From contig NC_081183.1 of assembly GCF_029867415.1 (NCBI RefSeq), positions 115,673,118 to 115,737,117 of the forward strand: 64,000 bases of DNA, read 5' to 3'. The notes under the pieces were generated by a model, which was given only the letters and a program-made list of their open reading frames with translations, was not told where the DNA came from and did not search any database. The first letter of the stretch is position 1; each line of letters opens with the position of its first letter. Position numbers and translations under genes: made by a program. Shown here one piece after another: positions 22,111 to 32,605 of this stretch. This stretch comes from Vicia villosa. Lineage: Eukaryota > Streptophyta > Magnoliopsida > Fabales > Fabaceae.

Positions 22111-23874
22111 TTAAGTTTTGTTAGGTACCCAAATGGCTTTGGGTCCATCATAGTTAGTTCCTTTCTTCACCCATACATAATGTCCACTAGGAACACTAAA
22201 GTTCCTTACATAACAAGCATTGGGTGTGTGACCAATAATACCACAATAAAAACAAGTAGGTTCAAAGTTACTTCTATATCTAGGAGGATAAGATTTCTTC
22301 TTAACAAAGTTCTTCCTTTTAGGATAATGTTGCATTACTTTAGGCTTGATCACTTTCTCTTGAATTGGTTGGTTACTAGCCTTGACAAAGATAGTCTTGT
22401 TGGATGTTGGTTTATCAAATTTAGAGAAACCAAGTCCGCTCTTATCATTGGAGTATCTTTGTGTGCTAAGAACATTTTCCAATCCAATTTGCCCTTTTTC
22501 ATATCTTTCTAAAACACGTTTTAATTGGACAATTTGGAAGGAAAGTGATTCACAATTCTTGCATGCAACATTATCTTCTTGAACACTAATCATTTTTTCT
22601 TTGTCATCTTTATGTTCTACTTCAATTATCTTAACCTTCTCTTCTAACGATGATATTATTTTCTTTTGAGATGAGATAGTTTTATAGAGAATTTTGCATT
22701 CTTTTAATAATTCTTCTATTGCACCTTGCGCACCATTATCAAAAAGAGAATCATCATAACTAACCTCGCCTTCTTCATCGTCGGAGTGGTGTGATGCCAT
22801 TAGTGCTAGGTTTGCACTTTCGTCACTATCGGAGTCCGATGAGGAACTTACTTCATTATCTTCCCATGCTATGTAGGCCTTTTTATTTTTGAACTCCCTT
22901 TTGCCTTTGAATCCATTCTTCTTCGAAAGCTTTGGACATTCCGGCTTTATGTGTCCTTGTTTCCCACATTCATAGCATGTAACTTCTTGTGATGAAGTGG
23001 ATGCTTCTTTATCTTTATGCTTTGAGAATTTCTTTCTTTTGACATAGTTAGTATTATCAATATTATTTTTATTACCAAAAAATTTGCCTAACCTTTTTAC
23101 AAGAAGCAAGAAGTTTTCATCTTCATCCGATGTATCTTTCATTTTGCTTTCTTTTGAATCTACTTTTAATGCAATGCCTTTGGATTTCTTCTCTAAGTTC
23201 TCATGCTTTTCCAATCTTCCAAGTTCTGTCTCATATTCTTGAAGTTTTCCAAATAGTGTTGCGGAAGTAAGTTTTGATAAATTCTTCTTTTCGGATATCG
23301 CCGTCACTTTTGGTTGCCACTCCCTTGTCAAAGATCTGAGCACTTTAAGATTAAGTTCTTCGGTAGTTAGAGTCTTACCAAGTGCCTTCAAGTGATTTGT
23401 CAAATGTACGAATCGTTTTTGCAAATCGAGAATAGTTTCTCCGGGCTTCATTCTAAACAGTTCGTACTCTTGGCTTAAAGTATTCAACCTTGATCTTTTA
23501 ACTTCAGCGGTACCTTCATGAGTTTCTACAAGAGTATCCCAAATTTCCTTTGATGTTGTACATGTTGATATTCGGAAGAATTCATCCATACTAAGAGCAC
23601 CATGAAGAAGACTGATCGCCTTTTTGTCAGCAAGAACCCTTTTTCTATCATTATCATCCCATGAAGCTTTAGGTTTCTCCGATCCAACACCATTAACGAC
23701 CGTTGTAGGAACATGAGGACCTTGTAGGACAGCCTCCCAAACTTCTTCTCCTTGTGCTTCTAGATGAGCCTTCATTTGGATTTTCCAAAAGTCAAAATAT
23801 TCACCACAAAACAATGGAGGCTTGTTGTTAGAACCACCATCTTTGAAAACCGGTCTTTGATTTGCGGAAGCCAT
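22111..23874 (-). CDS. Sirevirus gag, 587 aa
   Basis: The capsid/nucleocapsid protein that packages element RNA. The N-terminal third is the UBN2-type copia capsid domain (FCGEYFDFWKIQMKAHLEAQ near 22, WDTLVETHEG near 112). There is a CCHC knuckle CYECGKQGHIKPEC near residue 299, then an acidic/serine stretch and a coiled-coil region (about 380-470). A second knuckle CFYCGIIGHTPNAC lies near 540-553. The ATG at 23874 follows the primer site by 33 bp. The frame is intact. It ends at TAA 22111-22113 in the same frame as pol; a second in-frame TAG follows at 22099-22101, and between them is a T-rich run ending TTTGTTTTGTAG/G, which looks like a splice acceptor. The long gag with an extended C-terminus fits Sireviruses. 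Confidence 0.93.
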   Translation of the reverse strand: MASANQRPVFKDGGSNNKPPLFCGEYFDFWKIQMKAHLEAQGEEVWEAVLQGPHVPTTVVNGVGSEKPKASWDDNDRKRVLADKKAISLLHGALSMDEFFRISTCTTSKEIWDTLVETHEGTAEVKRSRLNTLSQEYELFRMKPGETILDLQKRFVHLTNHLKALGKTLTTEELNLKVLRSLTREWQPKVTAISEKKNLSKLTSATLFGKLQEYETELGRLEKHENLEKKSKGIALKVDSKESKMKDTSDEDENFLLLVKRLGKFFGNKNNIDNTNYVKRKKFSKHKDKEASTSSQEVTCYECGKQGHIKPECPKLSKKNGFKGKREFKNKKAYIAWEDNEVSSSSDSDSDESANLALMASHHSDDEEGEVSYDDSLFDNGAQGAIEELLKECKILYKTISSQKKIISSLEEKVKIIEVEHKDDKEKMISVQEDNVACKNCESLSFQIVQLKRVLERYEKGQIGLENVLSTQRYSNDKSGLGFSKFDKPTSNKTIFVKASNQPIQEKVIKPKVMQHYPKRKNFVKKKSYPPRYRSNFEPTCFYCGIIGHTPNACYVRNFSVPSGHYVWVKKGTNYDGPKAIWVPNKT

Positions 23875-23907
23875 TCTGGATCTTTAGGAACAAGTTACCT
23901 ATAACTT

Positions 23908-23919
23908 GCTCTGATGCCA
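23908..23919 (-). promoter_or_regulatory. Primer-binding site of the Sirevirus
   Basis: TGGCATCAGAGC on the minus strand, two bases from the LTR. It differs by one base from the initiator tRNA-Met complement TGGTATCAGAGC. Confidence 0.85.
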
Positions 23920-23921
23920 AA

Positions 23922-25203
23922 TGTAAGTATAAGATTGCGCCTAAGAGGGGGGGTGAATTAGGTTTTCAAAAATTTAATCGGTTTTATGAGAATACTTCTA
24001 ATAATTTTTGGTTAAGTGTTTGAAGGTTTTTGTAAGGTTCTTTTCTTTTCTTTGGTAATGGTGATGAATGCAATAAAGTGCGGAAAAGTAAAGAACGCAA
24101 CGATATATACTGGTTCCCCTCACAATCCGAGAGCACTCCAGTCCCCTTTCAAACACGAAAGAGATTTCACTATAGTTAGAATTATTGTACAAGCCTATGC
24201 CTACTATCTAACCTATAGGGTGATCAAAGGTTCTTAACACCTTTAAGATCAATCAACACTAATGTGAATGAAGAACAATCCTCTTCAAACACACCACTTA
24301 CTTCCAACAATCCTGGATAGTAAGGAGATAATTTTCTTTGAATTTTTACAAGAGATTTAGATGAAGTTTGTATAGCACTATCAATCTTGGATTGATCTTC
24401 TTCTTCAAATAAACAATTCTCAAAATGAATATAAGTGTTCACAATGTATGCATGAAACTTTAAATGAATTCTCAATGAAAATGTGTGTAGAAAGTTTCAT
24501 ATAAAAATTCTGGTTTGTGGACACTTGAAAATAATGAAATTTATGAGTATGAATTGTTAATGAAGAAGGTGAATAATGATTTTGAAATATGTAGTATTTA
24601 TAATGTGTCAAACACCTCTTTGAATGGTTATTTTTCCATGAAACAATGCAATGATCAAGTGGTAAGAAAATGGATTCGTTTGAATAAGATCATGCAATGA
24701 AAAAACACACTGGTTCAGTAGGAACCGATTCCTACCTGGGACAACCCGGTTCCTGCTGAACGTTACAGCAGAAATTTTAAATTTTGAACTGAGGAACCGG
24801 TTCCCACCTAGGGACAACCCGGTTCCCCATAGTAAAACACAGAGAACTGAAAACTTAGAATGCTGGGAACCGGTTCCCCCATAGGGACAACCCGATTCCT
24901 AAAACCTTTATTTTGAATTTTAACTTAGAAAAAGGTTTTAAATGAACTTTTGAAGGATGACACTTTGTAGTATGTTTATGATATGCATGGAAATATATTT
25001 GTGAACAATTATATGTCAAAGTGAGTATTGTTTATACCTTTGACACTTTAGCTTGATTCTTGAATCTTCACAATTTCTTCAAGACTTTGAAATGATGTAT
25101 TTTTGCTTGATACTTGAAATTCTTTTTGCACATCCTTTATAAAAGCTTGATGTCCATATTGTTTTCATCAAAACACACTATGCTTGAGAAGCTTGCATTT
25201 ACA
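23922..25203 (-). repeat. Sirevirus 5' LTR (1282 bp)
   Basis: It drives transcription of the element. The TATA box is at 24595-24602. Palindromes lie at 24720-24733 (mutated to CCGATT in the centre), 24793-24804 and 24865-24878. Confidence 0.95.
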
Positions 25204-25576
25204 TCTAAATCAGTCCCATCATCTATAATACGATAAAAGATGTTAACCGGAAGAGTCCCCCCTTACCTTAGCCAAAGATCTTGATTAGCCCTCTTCCTCT
25301 TCTGTTCCCCTTTCACGTATCAGCACTTCTACTCTTCTGCTCTTCTTTCACATCTACTTTCCTTTTTTCCTCAATTCCTTATTTTTATGAAAAATATATT
25401 TTAATTAGTAAAGGGCTTTACTAATATAGCACCCCCTCTTTACTAACACCACACTTGGCCCAATAGCTCATCTCATAATTCTTTCTAAATAATTCCACCA
25501 AAATACCGAATAATTCCAAATAATAATTTAATTTCCGATTAAATTAAAATTAGAAAATATGGGGTGTTACAAAAAG

Positions 25577-26168
25577 CATACTCAAGAGTAGAGAGGAATA
25601 CAGTCAGGTAGCTGCTGGAATGCAAGTGGATAAATTCAAGTCGAAAACTGTGTATATGGCCATTAAAAATGTGGAGCCAATAGTGCCTTGGTGCAAACTG
25701 GTATGGAACAATCTAGCAAGACCGCGAGCTCAGTTCACCCTTTGGCTAGCCTGCCATGATAGACTGCCTACAAAGGAACGAATGCATCGCTTCCAGCTCA
25801 TTGATAGTCCTATATGTGCTTTCTGTAGTCAAGTGGAAACTGTCCAGCATCTATTTTTTGTCTGCCCAGGCACGAAGTATATTTAGGAGCAGGTTTTGAA
25901 TTGGATGAATGTTGTGCATCAACCATCCCCCTGGCAGGAGGAACTCATCTGGCTGATCAGGAATTGCAAGGGAAAAGGTTGGAGAAGCTCACTTCTTAAG
26001 TGTGCTGTGGCGGAAATGATTTACCAAACATGGAAGTATAGAAATACGAAAGTTTTTAGGAGTGATAGTCACAGTAGTCATATTGTGAAAGACATCATAG
26101 ATGCCCTTGTGTATAGATTGTGGGGCAATAGAAAATTTAGAAAACAGTTAGCCATTCTTATGGCTTAG
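25577..26168 (+). pseudogene. LINE ORF2 C-terminal part (reverse-transcriptase zinc-binding domain)
   Basis: This continues the LINE frame after the LTR element; the codon split by the insertion is completed by the C at 25577. It encodes the zf-RVT-type domain of plant LINEs: WNNLARPRAQFTLWLACHDRLPT-like text, then CAFCSQVETVQHLFFVCP with the Cys-x2-Cys...His...Cys ligands. A TAG at 25884-25886 interrupts the frame, which is otherwise open to 26168. The 3' untranslated region ends in an A-run just before the target duplication. No RNase H domain is visible. Confidence 0.85.
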
Positions 26169-26292
26169 AGGTTTGTTGGCTTTGTCTTTTTGGTTTGTGT
26201 GGTTCTATGGCTGGATCGTGTTATGATCGCCTCGTGTAAATAGTTTTTTGAATTAATATAATCGTTTTAATTCAAAAAAAAATGCTTATTTA

Positions 26293-26499
26293 ATTAATAC
26301 GAAAATTAAAATTAAAATGATAAAAAATGCAATTTTTAAATAAGCGGAAATAAAGTTAGAACTAAAATTAAAAAGCAAGTAAAAGGAACCTCTCGCTCTT
26401 GTAGCTTTTAACCTCAAATCCTTACCAACTGTACTATGTCAATTATTCAAAATAAAATTATATTTGCAAATATATGAGGGCAAATTTTGGGGTATGACA
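26293..26499 (-). mobile_element. Ogre-like LTR remnant, upstream part (minus)
   Basis: On the minus strand it starts TGTCATACCCCAAAATTTGC at 26499 and continues across the LINE into 6642-4660. It includes a tRNA-like stretch (about 26385-26450) with ACAGTTGGTAAGG and GAGAGGTTCC words. These sit in the LTR half where another Ogre family has its tRNA-like modules. Confidence 0.55.
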
Positions 26500-27000
26500 G
26501 TGTCGAAAAGATTTGATTTTGTTTAGAAGTGTGGAAACAGTTTGTTACACACAGATTTGTTTTAGATCTAGATAGATTTAATTTAGATTTAAAATAGATT
26601 GAATTTGATTTAGTTCCAAAACATATATTTTGGGCTATTATAGTTTTGGGCTTTGACTTAGGAAGCAAGCTAACCTAAATTTATAAATAGGGAGTAACCC
26701 TCATTATTTTGTAATCAAGTCAAAAGTAAATTTATAAATAGGGAGTAACCCTCATTATTTTGTAATCAAGTCAAAAGGTTGTATTCACAGAATTTGCAGT
26801 TGCAAGTGAATAACAAAGTTTTCCACAGTTTGTGAGTAGAGAGTTACTCTGCAGAAATCCTAATCTCTTTTCTTCTTTAAATTTCTTTTCTCTTTTCGTT
26901 GTTATCGTGTGGTGATAACAATCTTGGTAGTTCATCATAGATTCGATCTCCTGCAACTGTGATGGAGAGGAGACTAGAACCACTTGATGCCAGAACTGAC
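26500..27000 (+). other. LTR-like remnant with duplicated TATA region
   Basis: It reads like a copia LTR: a U3-like start, TTATAAATAGGG twice, a leader-like pyrimidine stretch (26865-26905), then text that could be an LTR end. I could not find matching ends or a target duplication. No coding sequence. Confidence 0.3.
26676..26777. repeat. Perfect 51-bp tandem duplication
   Basis: Units 26676-26726 and 26727-26777 are identical by eye and each carries TTATAAATAGGG, so the duplication doubles a core promoter. Confidence 0.9.
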
Positions 27001-28798
27001 CCCCGAACCGGACTAAACCAGTTTTGATAAATCAAAAAGAAAAAAAGATTGATAGAAATTCATCATAGATTTTGGTAGATTTTCAACATCTTTAAATAAA
27101 ATTTATTCAAAATTTTCATCTTAATTTAAAATAAATTATTTTAAATAAATGACATGGTATCTAATAAGTGCATGAATAGTAGGTACCCAACACAACTTTA
27201 GGATATCATAGTGTTAAAAGAAAGGTAGGTGTTTAAGATAATTTTTAAACTGAATGATAATGTAAAAATGAAATTTATACGTCCATTAGGAAAGAAAAAA
27301 AATTGAAAAATAGTAATCGGCCACAAAGTTATCATTGACAAACAAAATACTTTTTAAATATTATATCATAAGAAAAAATTAAGTTTTTAAATTAGTTGAA
27401 TAACTAATATACTTAATTTATCATACTGTTTAAATATATTGACTATTCAATAAATTTAAAAAATAATTTTTTTTATAAATAATATCCAGGAAGTAATTAT
27501 CAAACCCGCTATTAAGTTATTGTTAAAAAGAATTAACTATAGAATTTGGATGTAGAAAGTATTTTTGTCAAATATTAAAATAACAACCTTACCTGCATTC
27601 AATAGTTTATTAATAAAGAAGAATATATAATAGGTAGGTACTTCAACCCATTGTATCATATAACATCAGGCCTTGCCTTAATACAACTCAATGACTCATA
27701 GTAAAGTTTAGGATTTGTTTGGTAAATCCGAACCAAACCAAATTCAGGGCAATAATTAAATCAAACCAATGAAATTCAATGACAATTAATTTGGATATTG
27801 AATTTCTAATTTATTACCGGCAAGTTTAACCCAAATCAATCATCATGAAAATTACTACCAAGCATTTAACTTTGAGAAAGAAAACATAAAATGTCGTATG
27901 TAGACAAGTTATGCTATTTTAAATTGTTATTAAAAAATTGTTAGTATAGTGTGGTAAATGAGCATAAATGTATCAAGCATATTCATTATCATACTAACTC
28001 AAGTGACTATTTATATTTTCAAAAACTTTTATGTTAGATATTTTTGAATATATTAGAAAAAAATTACTATTCTAATATTTACAATTGAACACTATTAATA
28101 TTATATTTTTTATATTATTATGGAAACTTAATTTCGTAAATAAGTTATTTTTTAAAAATATTTTTGCATTTTTTTATTTACCCGATCAATCCAACTCAAA
28201 CCAACTCGTTGTTTTTCGGTTCGGTTCAGTTTGAACTTTATCGTAAAAATTTGCAAATCCAATCCAAACCAATTCATTTAATTTTGATCGGTTTGAGTAT
28301 CGGTTCTCTCAAAACCAAACCAAACCGACGCACGAACACACCTAATAAAGATTAAAAAAGGATTAGAATTTGATTTTTTTTTCATAAATTAAATATGATA
28401 CTTTAATGCATATGTTTCAATTGCAAATAAAAATATTAACTACACACAAATAGTTATAAAATGCATTAAATTTACTTTATTTGATTTTCATGAAAAACAT
28501 TATTTTAAAACTAATAATTATGTTCTGATTTCTTAATAAGTGATTTTTTTATCTTATATATTGAAATGGAAAGAGTATAAATTAACAATATACAAAATAT
28601 ATGTAACCCTTTAATTCTATTAAAAAAAATACCATAATAATATTTAATAAATTTATAATTATATTATTTACATCTACTAAAAAAATAAAAATATATTTCA
28701 CAAACTTTTATATTATATTAATTATATAAATATATTTAAATATATAATTAATTTTAGTTATTTATTAATTAATATTTACTATTAATTCTATTTAATTT
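27001..28798. other. AT-rich intergenic DNA
   Basis: No coding signal. Positions 28180-28345 are rich in CAAACCAA/GGTTTGG words, a common plant repeat texture, as is 27715-27770. The stretch at 27650-27700 resembles 39587-39628 (CCTTAATACAACTCA in both), perhaps a shared low-copy repeat. I see nothing else. Confidence 0.4.
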
Positions 28799-29461
28799 AG
28801 AGTGAAGTCCCATTTTAGTCCCTCACAAAAACAGTAGAGGTCAGATTAGTCCCTGAGAAAAAAAGTCCTAAATATCCACAAGTATTATTTACAAAAGGAA
28901 GAAATTATCCTAAAACACCTTAGTAACAAAACTAAACCTTCATAAAAATCATTAACAACTAAAACAATAACGACACCTAATATACAAGAATACATAACAA
29001 CAAAAACCATAGTCACCCACTCATAAGTCTGATAATAAACCAAACAAAGAAAAGAACGTCGTGGTATCGCGATGAATTATCTACAATCCCTTCATAAATA
29101 ATTTCAATTCAACAGTCGTAAAATAGGAGTCCAGTCACAATTTAAAAAAAAATTGATTTAAAAAAATATACTAATAGAGGGACTAACATGGTTTGATTAA
29201 ATTCTGTAAGGGATTAAATATAGACTTTTTTCTTATAGACTAATTTGTACTCTTCCTTTTTTGTGAGGGACTAAAATGAGTCTTTATTAGCAGTCCAGTT
29301 ACGGTTCAAAAGTAACAAAAAAATCTATTTTAAGAAAATGTTAGTTGAGGGACTAACATGACTCGGTTAAATTTTGTAAGGGATTTAATAGGGACTTTTT
29401 TTCTCAGGAACTAATCGGACCTTTATAGTTTTTGTGAGGGACTAAAATGAGACTTCACTCT
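28799..29461. mobile_element. MITE with ~34-bp terminal inverted repeats
   Basis: The ends AGAGTGAAGTCCCATTTTAG and its near-perfect complement extend for about 34 bp each. Flanks are TTAATTT on both sides (28792-28798 and 29462-29468). No coding capacity. The right half is duplicated with a period of about 174 bp, so a second copy of the right-end word (GTGAGGGACTAAAATGAG) sits at 29265-29282. Superfamily is uncertain because a 7-bp duplication fits neither hAT (8) nor Mutator (9) exactly. Confidence 0.7.
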
Positions 29462-29630
29462 TTAATTTATATGTATTTTATAAACTTTTCTCAACCATCA
29501 CCATATTTTATTTATTTACTATTTAAAGTGACAATATGCGACCAATACGAACGTATTGCAAGATGACTATTTAATTATTTCCTTTATTTGATTATTAAAA
29601 TATATATTTCGACGGATCTAGACTACTTAA

Positions 29631-29634
<4 letters not shown>

Positions 29635-29681
<47 letters not shown>
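29635..29681. repeat. (AT)n microsatellite
   Basis: A run of about 46 bp of alternating AT just before the solo-LTR target site. Confidence 0.9.
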
Positions 29682-29684
<3 letters not shown>

Positions 29685-30754
29685 TTATTTATAACGATTT
29701 GTGCGACCCGTGTGTGGTGGTCGTTTTCTTTACCTCCCCGTTTCACTTGGGAGGACGGCACGCTAAACCCTTCACGCGAAATTTGGAAGGAGAATGCGCC
29801 CGTGGTGGGATGAATTTTGTTTCAGTTCTTCCTACGATATCACACGAACTTTCTTATTTGTCCTACGAGTAGGAAAGGGAAAAAAAGATCTCAACTAAAC
29901 CCTAGGAGTTTGCTAAGTGTGGGGATTTCACCTAGACTAGAAATTCTGGAGTCCGGGGGGTCGGTTATACATAGGGAAGTGTTTAAACACCCTACATATC
30001 TGTAGTACTCTACAGGAACCTTCTCTGTGTCATTGTGATTGTGTTTGCTGCTAATGATTGGGAAAGTTTCTCCTTTGTGTTAGGAGAGAGAATTGAATTG
30101 ATTAAAGAAAGACAGACAGATAGACAGACTGACTATTTTTGGTATTTTATTAGCTCGCTGAGATTCCTTGTGAACCTCATGCCTACATATCCCTAGTGGA
30201 AGTCAGAGCTTAATGTAGTTCGGGGAACTAACTAGGGAAATTACTTGTTTTTGGTGCCTTGCTTGAAGCTCAAGGTTGAAGCTTTGAATTAAATCTCTGT
30301 TTACAGTAAAGAGACATGAAATCATCTTTACAGAGAGGTATTCGTACTATTCTACCACAAACATTTAAAAGAGTGACAGAATAACTGAATTCATTTCATT
30401 CAAGAGGGGGACCTTACTTGTGTATGTGCAAGTATACCAGTCAAATGCCTCTTCAATGAAATAAAGTTGCTCATCCAAATTAGGGAAAGTTACCACATGT
30501 CTGGGTTTTACTGCCAGCTCATGCCTTTCAAAATCCTAAATGGGAGACTTGATTAAAATTGAAATGAAATGTTTGTTTGTTTGAATGTGGTAGAGTAGTA
30601 AAAATATCTCTTTATAGAGATAAGCTATGTCTATCTACTGTATAAAAGATTTGACTTTAGCTGGCTTGTATGAGGCCCAAGCTTGAGGCTTTTTGATTGA
30701 TTAATTAATATTATTGACTCTGGGAGATGACTCCACTGGGGATTAATTACAGGG

Positions 30755-31345
30755 TATTTTTGTGTTCTGTACAAAGCCCAGAATTGAGGCTGACTCTACT
30801 TAGGAAGACTCTATTTATGTGCCTTGTACAAAGCCCAAGGTTGTGGCTAACTGTTGAGGATAATTGAATGAATGACTCTATTTTATGTGCCTTGTACAAA
30901 GCCCAAGGTTGTGGCTGACTATTGAGGATAATTGAATGAATGACTCTATTTTATGTGCCTTGTACAAAGCCCAAGGTTGTGGCTGACTATTGAGGATAAT
31001 TGAATGAATGACTCTATTTTATGTGCCTTGTACAAAGCCCAAGGTTGTGGCTAACTCTAGCTAGGGAAAACATTATTTTCTGCCTTGTACAAAGCCCAAG
31101 GTTGTGGCAGACTCTTAAATAAACTGAGTATGGATGACTCTATAGGGAAAAGATCCTAGGTGTTAGGAATCTTTGACACATGAAAATATGGTTTATCTGC
31201 CTTGTACAAAGCCCAAGGTTGTGGCTACTGAATGATGAAGAACTCACTGGGGAGACTCTATTATCTGCCTTGTACAATGCCCAAGGTTGAGGCTGACTCT
31301 TGACAGGGGAGTTTTATTGTTTGGGTGCCTTGTATGAAGCCCAAG
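30755..31345. repeat. LTR tandem array, 68-bp unit
   Basis: Four regular copies with GCCTTGTACAAAGCCCAAGG starting at 30821, 30889, 30957 and 31025, followed by looser copies to about 31345. Each core can fold as CCTTG...CAAGG. A variant at 30663 keeps the pairing as GCTTG...CAAGC. Confidence 0.8.
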
Positions 31346-32116
31346 GTTGAGGCTAACTGTTTTTGTTGGTTTTGACTCTACTGAGGAGATTTTGTTTATT
31401 GAAAGACTGTTTTTCTTTGGAAGCTAACCCTTTCCAGGGATTTTGACTCAGCTGGAGAAATTATTTGGTAAAAGACTGACTTTATCATGTTTTTTGGAGG
31501 CTGACCCTTTCCAGGGGTTTTGACTCTTTTGGGGAAATTATCTCCTAAGAGAAATGAATCTTTATTTATTTTGACATTTAATAATTGACTTTGGAGGCTA
31601 ACCCTTTCCAGGGATTTATATTAAAAATGAAAGAATGTGTGGAAGCTAACCCTTTCTAGGGATTTTGTTAACATGAATGGCAGAAAGATTATCTAATGGA
31701 GACTTCTTGTTTAAAGCCCAAGATGAAGGCTGACACATGCTGAGGAGAAAATAAACATAGATCCTAGACTCTGCTAAGGAAGATTGATGAAGATAAGGGT
31801 GATAGTGACTGTCCATGTCTCTCATTCCAAAAGGTGTACTCAATGCAGAATTGAGACAAACTTAGCTTGTTTAAAGTCTGGTTTAAATTGGAAGAAACTC
31901 ACCAGGGTAGGCTAAAAGGTGACTAAAGACCTGTTCCTATGTTTATAAGAAACCTGATGGGTCCTTGTATACAAGCTCAAGAGGAAGCTGGAAATGCTTT
32001 TAAGAAGCATGTGGGTCCTTGTACAAAGCCCAAGAGGAGGCTAATCGAGGGTCCTTGTTATAGCACAAGAGAAAGCTATGTAGTTTTGAACTTATTTTGG
32101 CTCTAAGCAAATGGGT

Positions 32117-32605
32117 AAGAGGTTTCACCGGGAATAATTCCTCTTTGGGTGGATGTGTCCTATTATTTGGATTCTAAGGTTTTTACCAAGATGTTTCACC
32201 GGGAATAATTCATCTTGGGGGTTTGAACTACAGATCTCTAATTAGGAAAGAGCCTTCACCGGGAAGACATTCTCAATCCTAGGCCATATTCCTATAATAT
32301 ATATATAGTTTAACTGTCCTAGGGTTTATACTCAAACGTAGTTCTAAACTAATATATGCACAATTTATATTTGACAGTAATTTAAATAAAGACTGTAAAT
32401 TGAAAGCTTGTAAAGCCTAACCTGGATGGAGTGGAGGCCATTGAAGAAGTATGTACAGAGCCTCAACAATAATTTTTGTTGTTTTGTTGATAACAGTTGA
32501 ATATATATATGATAAACAGTTAATGGTTTTTGAAAACAGAAGAAGTGAAGATGGACAAAGGTCACATAGGTATCTGAAGAGTTTCACCGGGAATAATGCC
32601 CTTCA
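32117..32605. repeat. Four stem-loops with conserved ACCGGGAA loop
   Basis: Conserved TTCACCGGGAA-type loops sit between different stems: AAGAGG/CCTCTT (32117-32145), AAGATG/CATCTT (32188-32216), AGGAAAGAG/CTCAATCCT (32244-32280) and TGAAG/CTTCA (32575-32605). The last is seen again in the 3' LTR near 63735-63766. Confidence 0.7.

Larger units (their letters stand above)
15396..25203 (-). mobile_element. Sirevirus (Ty1/copia) with gag, pol and an extra ORF
   Basis: A complete 9808-bp insertion flanked by TCTAA (15391-15395 and 25204-25208). The two LTRs are 1282 bp each and differ at about 8 sites by eye (0.6%, seven transitions), so it is younger than its host LTR. Order on the minus strand: 5' LTR (25203-23922), primer site, gag, pol, an intergenic stretch with a TATA box, a 384-aa extra ORF, repeated purine tracts, 3' LTR (16677-15396). 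A long gag with two zinc knuckles, repeated purine tracts and CG-containing LTR palindromes all fit Sireviruses. One nonsense codon in pol probably makes this copy non-autonomous. Confidence 0.93.
8141..25571 (-). mobile_element. Chromovirus-like (Tekay/Del type) LTR element with decayed interior, minus strand
   Basis: Two LTRs start TGTAACACCC and end GGGGTGTTACA, flanked by AAAAG on both sides. Orientation is minus: the primer site is next to the right LTR and the purine tract next to the left LTR. Leaving out the Sirevirus inside the right LTR, the element is 7618 bp, of which only 3364 bp are internal. I counted about 20 substitutions between the LTRs (about 0.9%), so the insertion is young. 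Yet the interior holds no long frame and only scraps of pol. The sequence TTTTCGAGGACGAAAAC before the purine tract is typical of the 3' end of Tekay/Del chromoviruses. Lineage assignment is moderate; the element structure is firm. Confidence 0.85.
13632..25571 (-). repeat. Chromovirus-like 5' LTR, split by the Sirevirus
   Basis: The LTR sequence occupies 13632-15395 and 25209-25571, with the Sirevirus and its TCTAA duplication between. It carries the promoter-proximal copy of the CGCGGCGC cluster (14996-15122). Confidence 0.92.
6643..26292 (+). mobile_element. 5'-truncated L1-type LINE with target duplication, itself interrupted
   Basis: The 16-bp target duplication AAAAAATGCTTATTTA lies at 6643-6658 and 26277-26292. 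Between the copies are a reverse transcriptase coding stretch (6659-8140), a 17.4-kb insertion, and then the C-terminal coding stretch, 3' untranslated region and A-tail (25577-26276). Without the insertion the LINE is about 2.18 kb, against roughly 5-6 kb for complete plant L1 elements. The 5' end, ORF1 and the endonuclease domain are therefore missing, as is usual for target-primed insertion. The insertion lies in the old Ogre-like LTR, whose two parts continue on either side. The reverse transcriptase is also catalytically impaired, so this copy is dead. Confidence 0.88.

Noticed and set aside
8141..25571. Interpreting the chromovirus-like element as designed without coding sequence (LARD type)
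   Set aside because: A recognisable pol trace at 11828-12025 shows that the interior descends from a coding element.
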